A stretch of DNA of 8,687 bases from Gemmatimonadota bacterium (GTDB lineage: Bacteria > Gemmatimonadota > Gemmatimonadetes > Gemmatimonadales > Gemmatimonadaceae): assembly GCA_023249395.1 (NCBI GenBank), contig JAHFCS010000065.1:1-8687 (forward strand). Reading direction: 5' to 3'. Both the position numbers and the translations under genes were made by a program. Within the stretch, counting starts at the first letter, position 1; each line of letters begins with the position of its first letter. The notes under the pieces are model-generated. The model worked only from the letters and a program-made list of their open reading frames with translations. It did no database searches and had not been told where the DNA came from. Shown here one piece after another: positions 7,350 through 8,687 of this stretch.

Positions 7350-8687
7350 TCAACGCCTGGCCGTATCTGCCTTCGGCACCGGGACCACGGACGGTGGTTG
7401 CCCGGCGGTCTTCGTCGAATCCGACTTGAGCCGGATGGTCGCCGCTTCGAGGAGAGCGCGCGCAAGCCCGTCACTGTTGATGTCGGAGCCAAACTTCTCC
7501 CGCATCGCGAACTGCACCGGTTCCGTCACGTCAACGTACTGGGCTTTCTGGCTGATGAGATTCCTGAGATACTCGTCCACTTTCTGGCGCGCCAGCTTCT
7601 CTCGGTCGCCCTTCGACTTTGCTGCCTTGGCGAGCGTCGCCGGATCGACGCCGAGCGTTGTCCACGCGGTGACGAGCGCATTCGTGAACGACGCCCGGAT
7701 CTGCTTCATCTCGGTCGAGTCGGGGCCGAGCTTGACGCTGTCAGCGGCATGAAGGACGAGCTCGTTGCGGATGAAGTTCTTGACGAAAACGGGCAGGAGC
7801 GAATCCGGCGCCGTCTTCACTCGCTGCGCGATCCCGGCCTGGGGCGGAATCGTGGTCATCCATTTCGCGAGGCTTGCTGCGGTAAAGTCGCCAATGCTGG
7901 TCGTGGCAAGCACCGTCTTGTCTGACTTATGGGCGTTGGGATCTTCGACGACGGCCCGCACAGTCGCTGCGGTTCCCGGCTTCATCTTGAGGTCCGAGGT
8001 ACGCTCGAGTGTCGCGAGGTACGTACTCTCGGCTGCCTGAAGGCCGATGGTCTGGCTACCGCGGATGATGTCCTGCCTTACCTCGGAGAACAGCGGGCGA
8101 CGGATGATGTGGTAGCCGTATTGGGTCTCGATGACCGGTGAGATTTCACCGGGCTTGAGAGCGATGAGTGCCTGCTCGAATTGGGGAACCATCGCGCCGC
8201 GCGGGAAAGTTCCGAGGGAGCCGCCCCTGCTCTTGGAGCCCGGGTCTTCGCTGTTCTTCGCGGCCATGGCCGCGAAGTTCCCCGTATTCACCTGTGCGCG
8301 CACAGCGTCCGCCTTCTTCTTCGCCGCGGCCTTTGCCGGCTCTGCCATGCCCTGGGTCATGAAGAGGATGTGGCTTGCCGCAAGGAGCTGTCCGCTGTTG
8401 TAGACGCCTTCGGCCGCGGTGCTGTCGGGCGTCTTCCATGTCTTGGACACGAGCTCATACCACTTCCTGGCCTTCACGTTGGCGATCACCGCCCACATTG
8501 CCTTGTCGATGAGCTTCGGATCGTTGAGCGTGTCGTTTTCGACGCCGGCTTTCGCGACGAGGTGGTAATCCACCCACGCGTCGGTTATCGCCTGGGCGAC
8601 GTCCTTTCGAAGGGGTGCCTGCGAGCTGCCCATCAGTCCGGCGAGCTGTTTGACTGTGAGCTCGTCGCCAGCGGCCTTTGCGGCGGC
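7350..8687 (-). CDS. Parvulin-type peptidyl-prolyl cis-trans isomerase, N-terminus cut by window edge
   Basis: 445 residues are visible up to the TGA at 7350; the frame is open through the right edge, so the start and any signal peptide or lipobox lie outside. The visible part begins with a chaperone-like helical segment (ELTVKQLAGLM near residues 10-19, then KDVAQAITDAWVDYHL). One parvulin domain follows at about 104-198, with ASHILF (104-109), GGSLGTFPRGAMVPQF (155-170) and YGYHIIRR (190-197). After it come some 250 residues of mostly helical sequence without a motif I recognise, ending in a Pro/Lys tail. The parvulin core matches that of the next gene: 32 of 49 residues are identical in an ungapped block, so the two are paralogues. 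It is probably an exported folding factor acting with SurA, cotranscribed with surA and pdxA. An internal ATG at 8633 is not the start, because recognisable sequence continues upstream of it. Confidence 0.87.
   Translation of the reverse strand, partial: AAAKAAGDELTVKQLAGLMGSSQAPLRKDVAQAITDAWVDYHLVAKAGVENDTLNDPKLIDKAMWAVIANVKARKWYELVSKTWKTPDSTAAEGVYNSGQLLAASHILFMTQGMAEPAKAAAKKKADAVRAQVNTGNFAAMAAKNSEDPGSKSRGGSLGTFPRGAMVPQFEQALIALKPGEISPVIETQYGYHIIRRPLFSEVRQDIIRGSQTIGLQAAESTYLATLERTSDLKMKPGTAATVRAVVEDPNAHKSDKTVLATTSIGDFTAASLAKWMTTIPPQAGIAQRVKTAPDSLLPVFVKNFIRNELVLHAADSVKLGPDSTEMKQIRASFTNALVTAWTTLGVDPATLAKAAKSKGDREKLARQKVDEYLRNLISQKAQYVDVTEPVQFAMREKFGSDINSDGLARALLEAATIRLKSDSTKTAGQPPSVVPVPKADTARR

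Noticed and set aside
6795..7925. Plus-strand open frame of 376 codons across surA and its neighbour
   Set aside because: It lies antisense to two genes with clear parvulin and SurA motifs and is Arg/His/Leu-rich; typical mirror frame.

Overview
The window is a densely coding, GC-rich stretch of bacterial chromosome with housekeeping and envelope genes. It holds seven protein genes, two of them cut by the window edges. I see no RNA genes, insertion sequences, CRISPR arrays or phage genes, and no gap longer than about 70 bp. The host is probably Gram-negative (diderm): it has a SurA-type periplasmic chaperone, a second exported-type parvulin and a type IV pilus retraction ATPase. The style of the two parvulins and the gene mix resemble Gemmatimonadota, but that placement is an impression, not a proof.

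Left block (minus strand, transcribed right to left): a cation diffusion facilitator (CDF) zinc/cobalt/cadmium-type exporter (2719-3642), then a pilT-like ATPase with an unusual N-terminal extension (1141-2688), then typA/bipA (1-1090, C-terminus missing). Gaps of 30 and 50 bp suggest one transcript. Middle: a single plus-strand gene for a CNNM/CBS/CorC ('hemolysin C') membrane protein (3713-5116), divergent from the CDF gene. Both members of this divergent pair belong to families linked to divalent metal transport, and only 70 bp separates them. Right block (minus strand): a parvulin isomerase (7350-8687, N-terminus missing), then surA (5976-7313), then pdxA (4992-5972). The surA-pdxA order is the same as in Escherichia coli, and here the two are only 3 bp apart.

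The points most worth a second look are these. A three-arm inverted-repeat cluster around the CDF start codon could form two mutually exclusive hairpins, one with the AUG in its loop. PilT carries a degenerate second copy of its own N-terminal domain. The CNNM-family gene and pdxA overlap tail-to-tail by 125 bp, although their conserved cores do not overlap. I found no sign of an undescribed defence, mobile or biosynthetic system.
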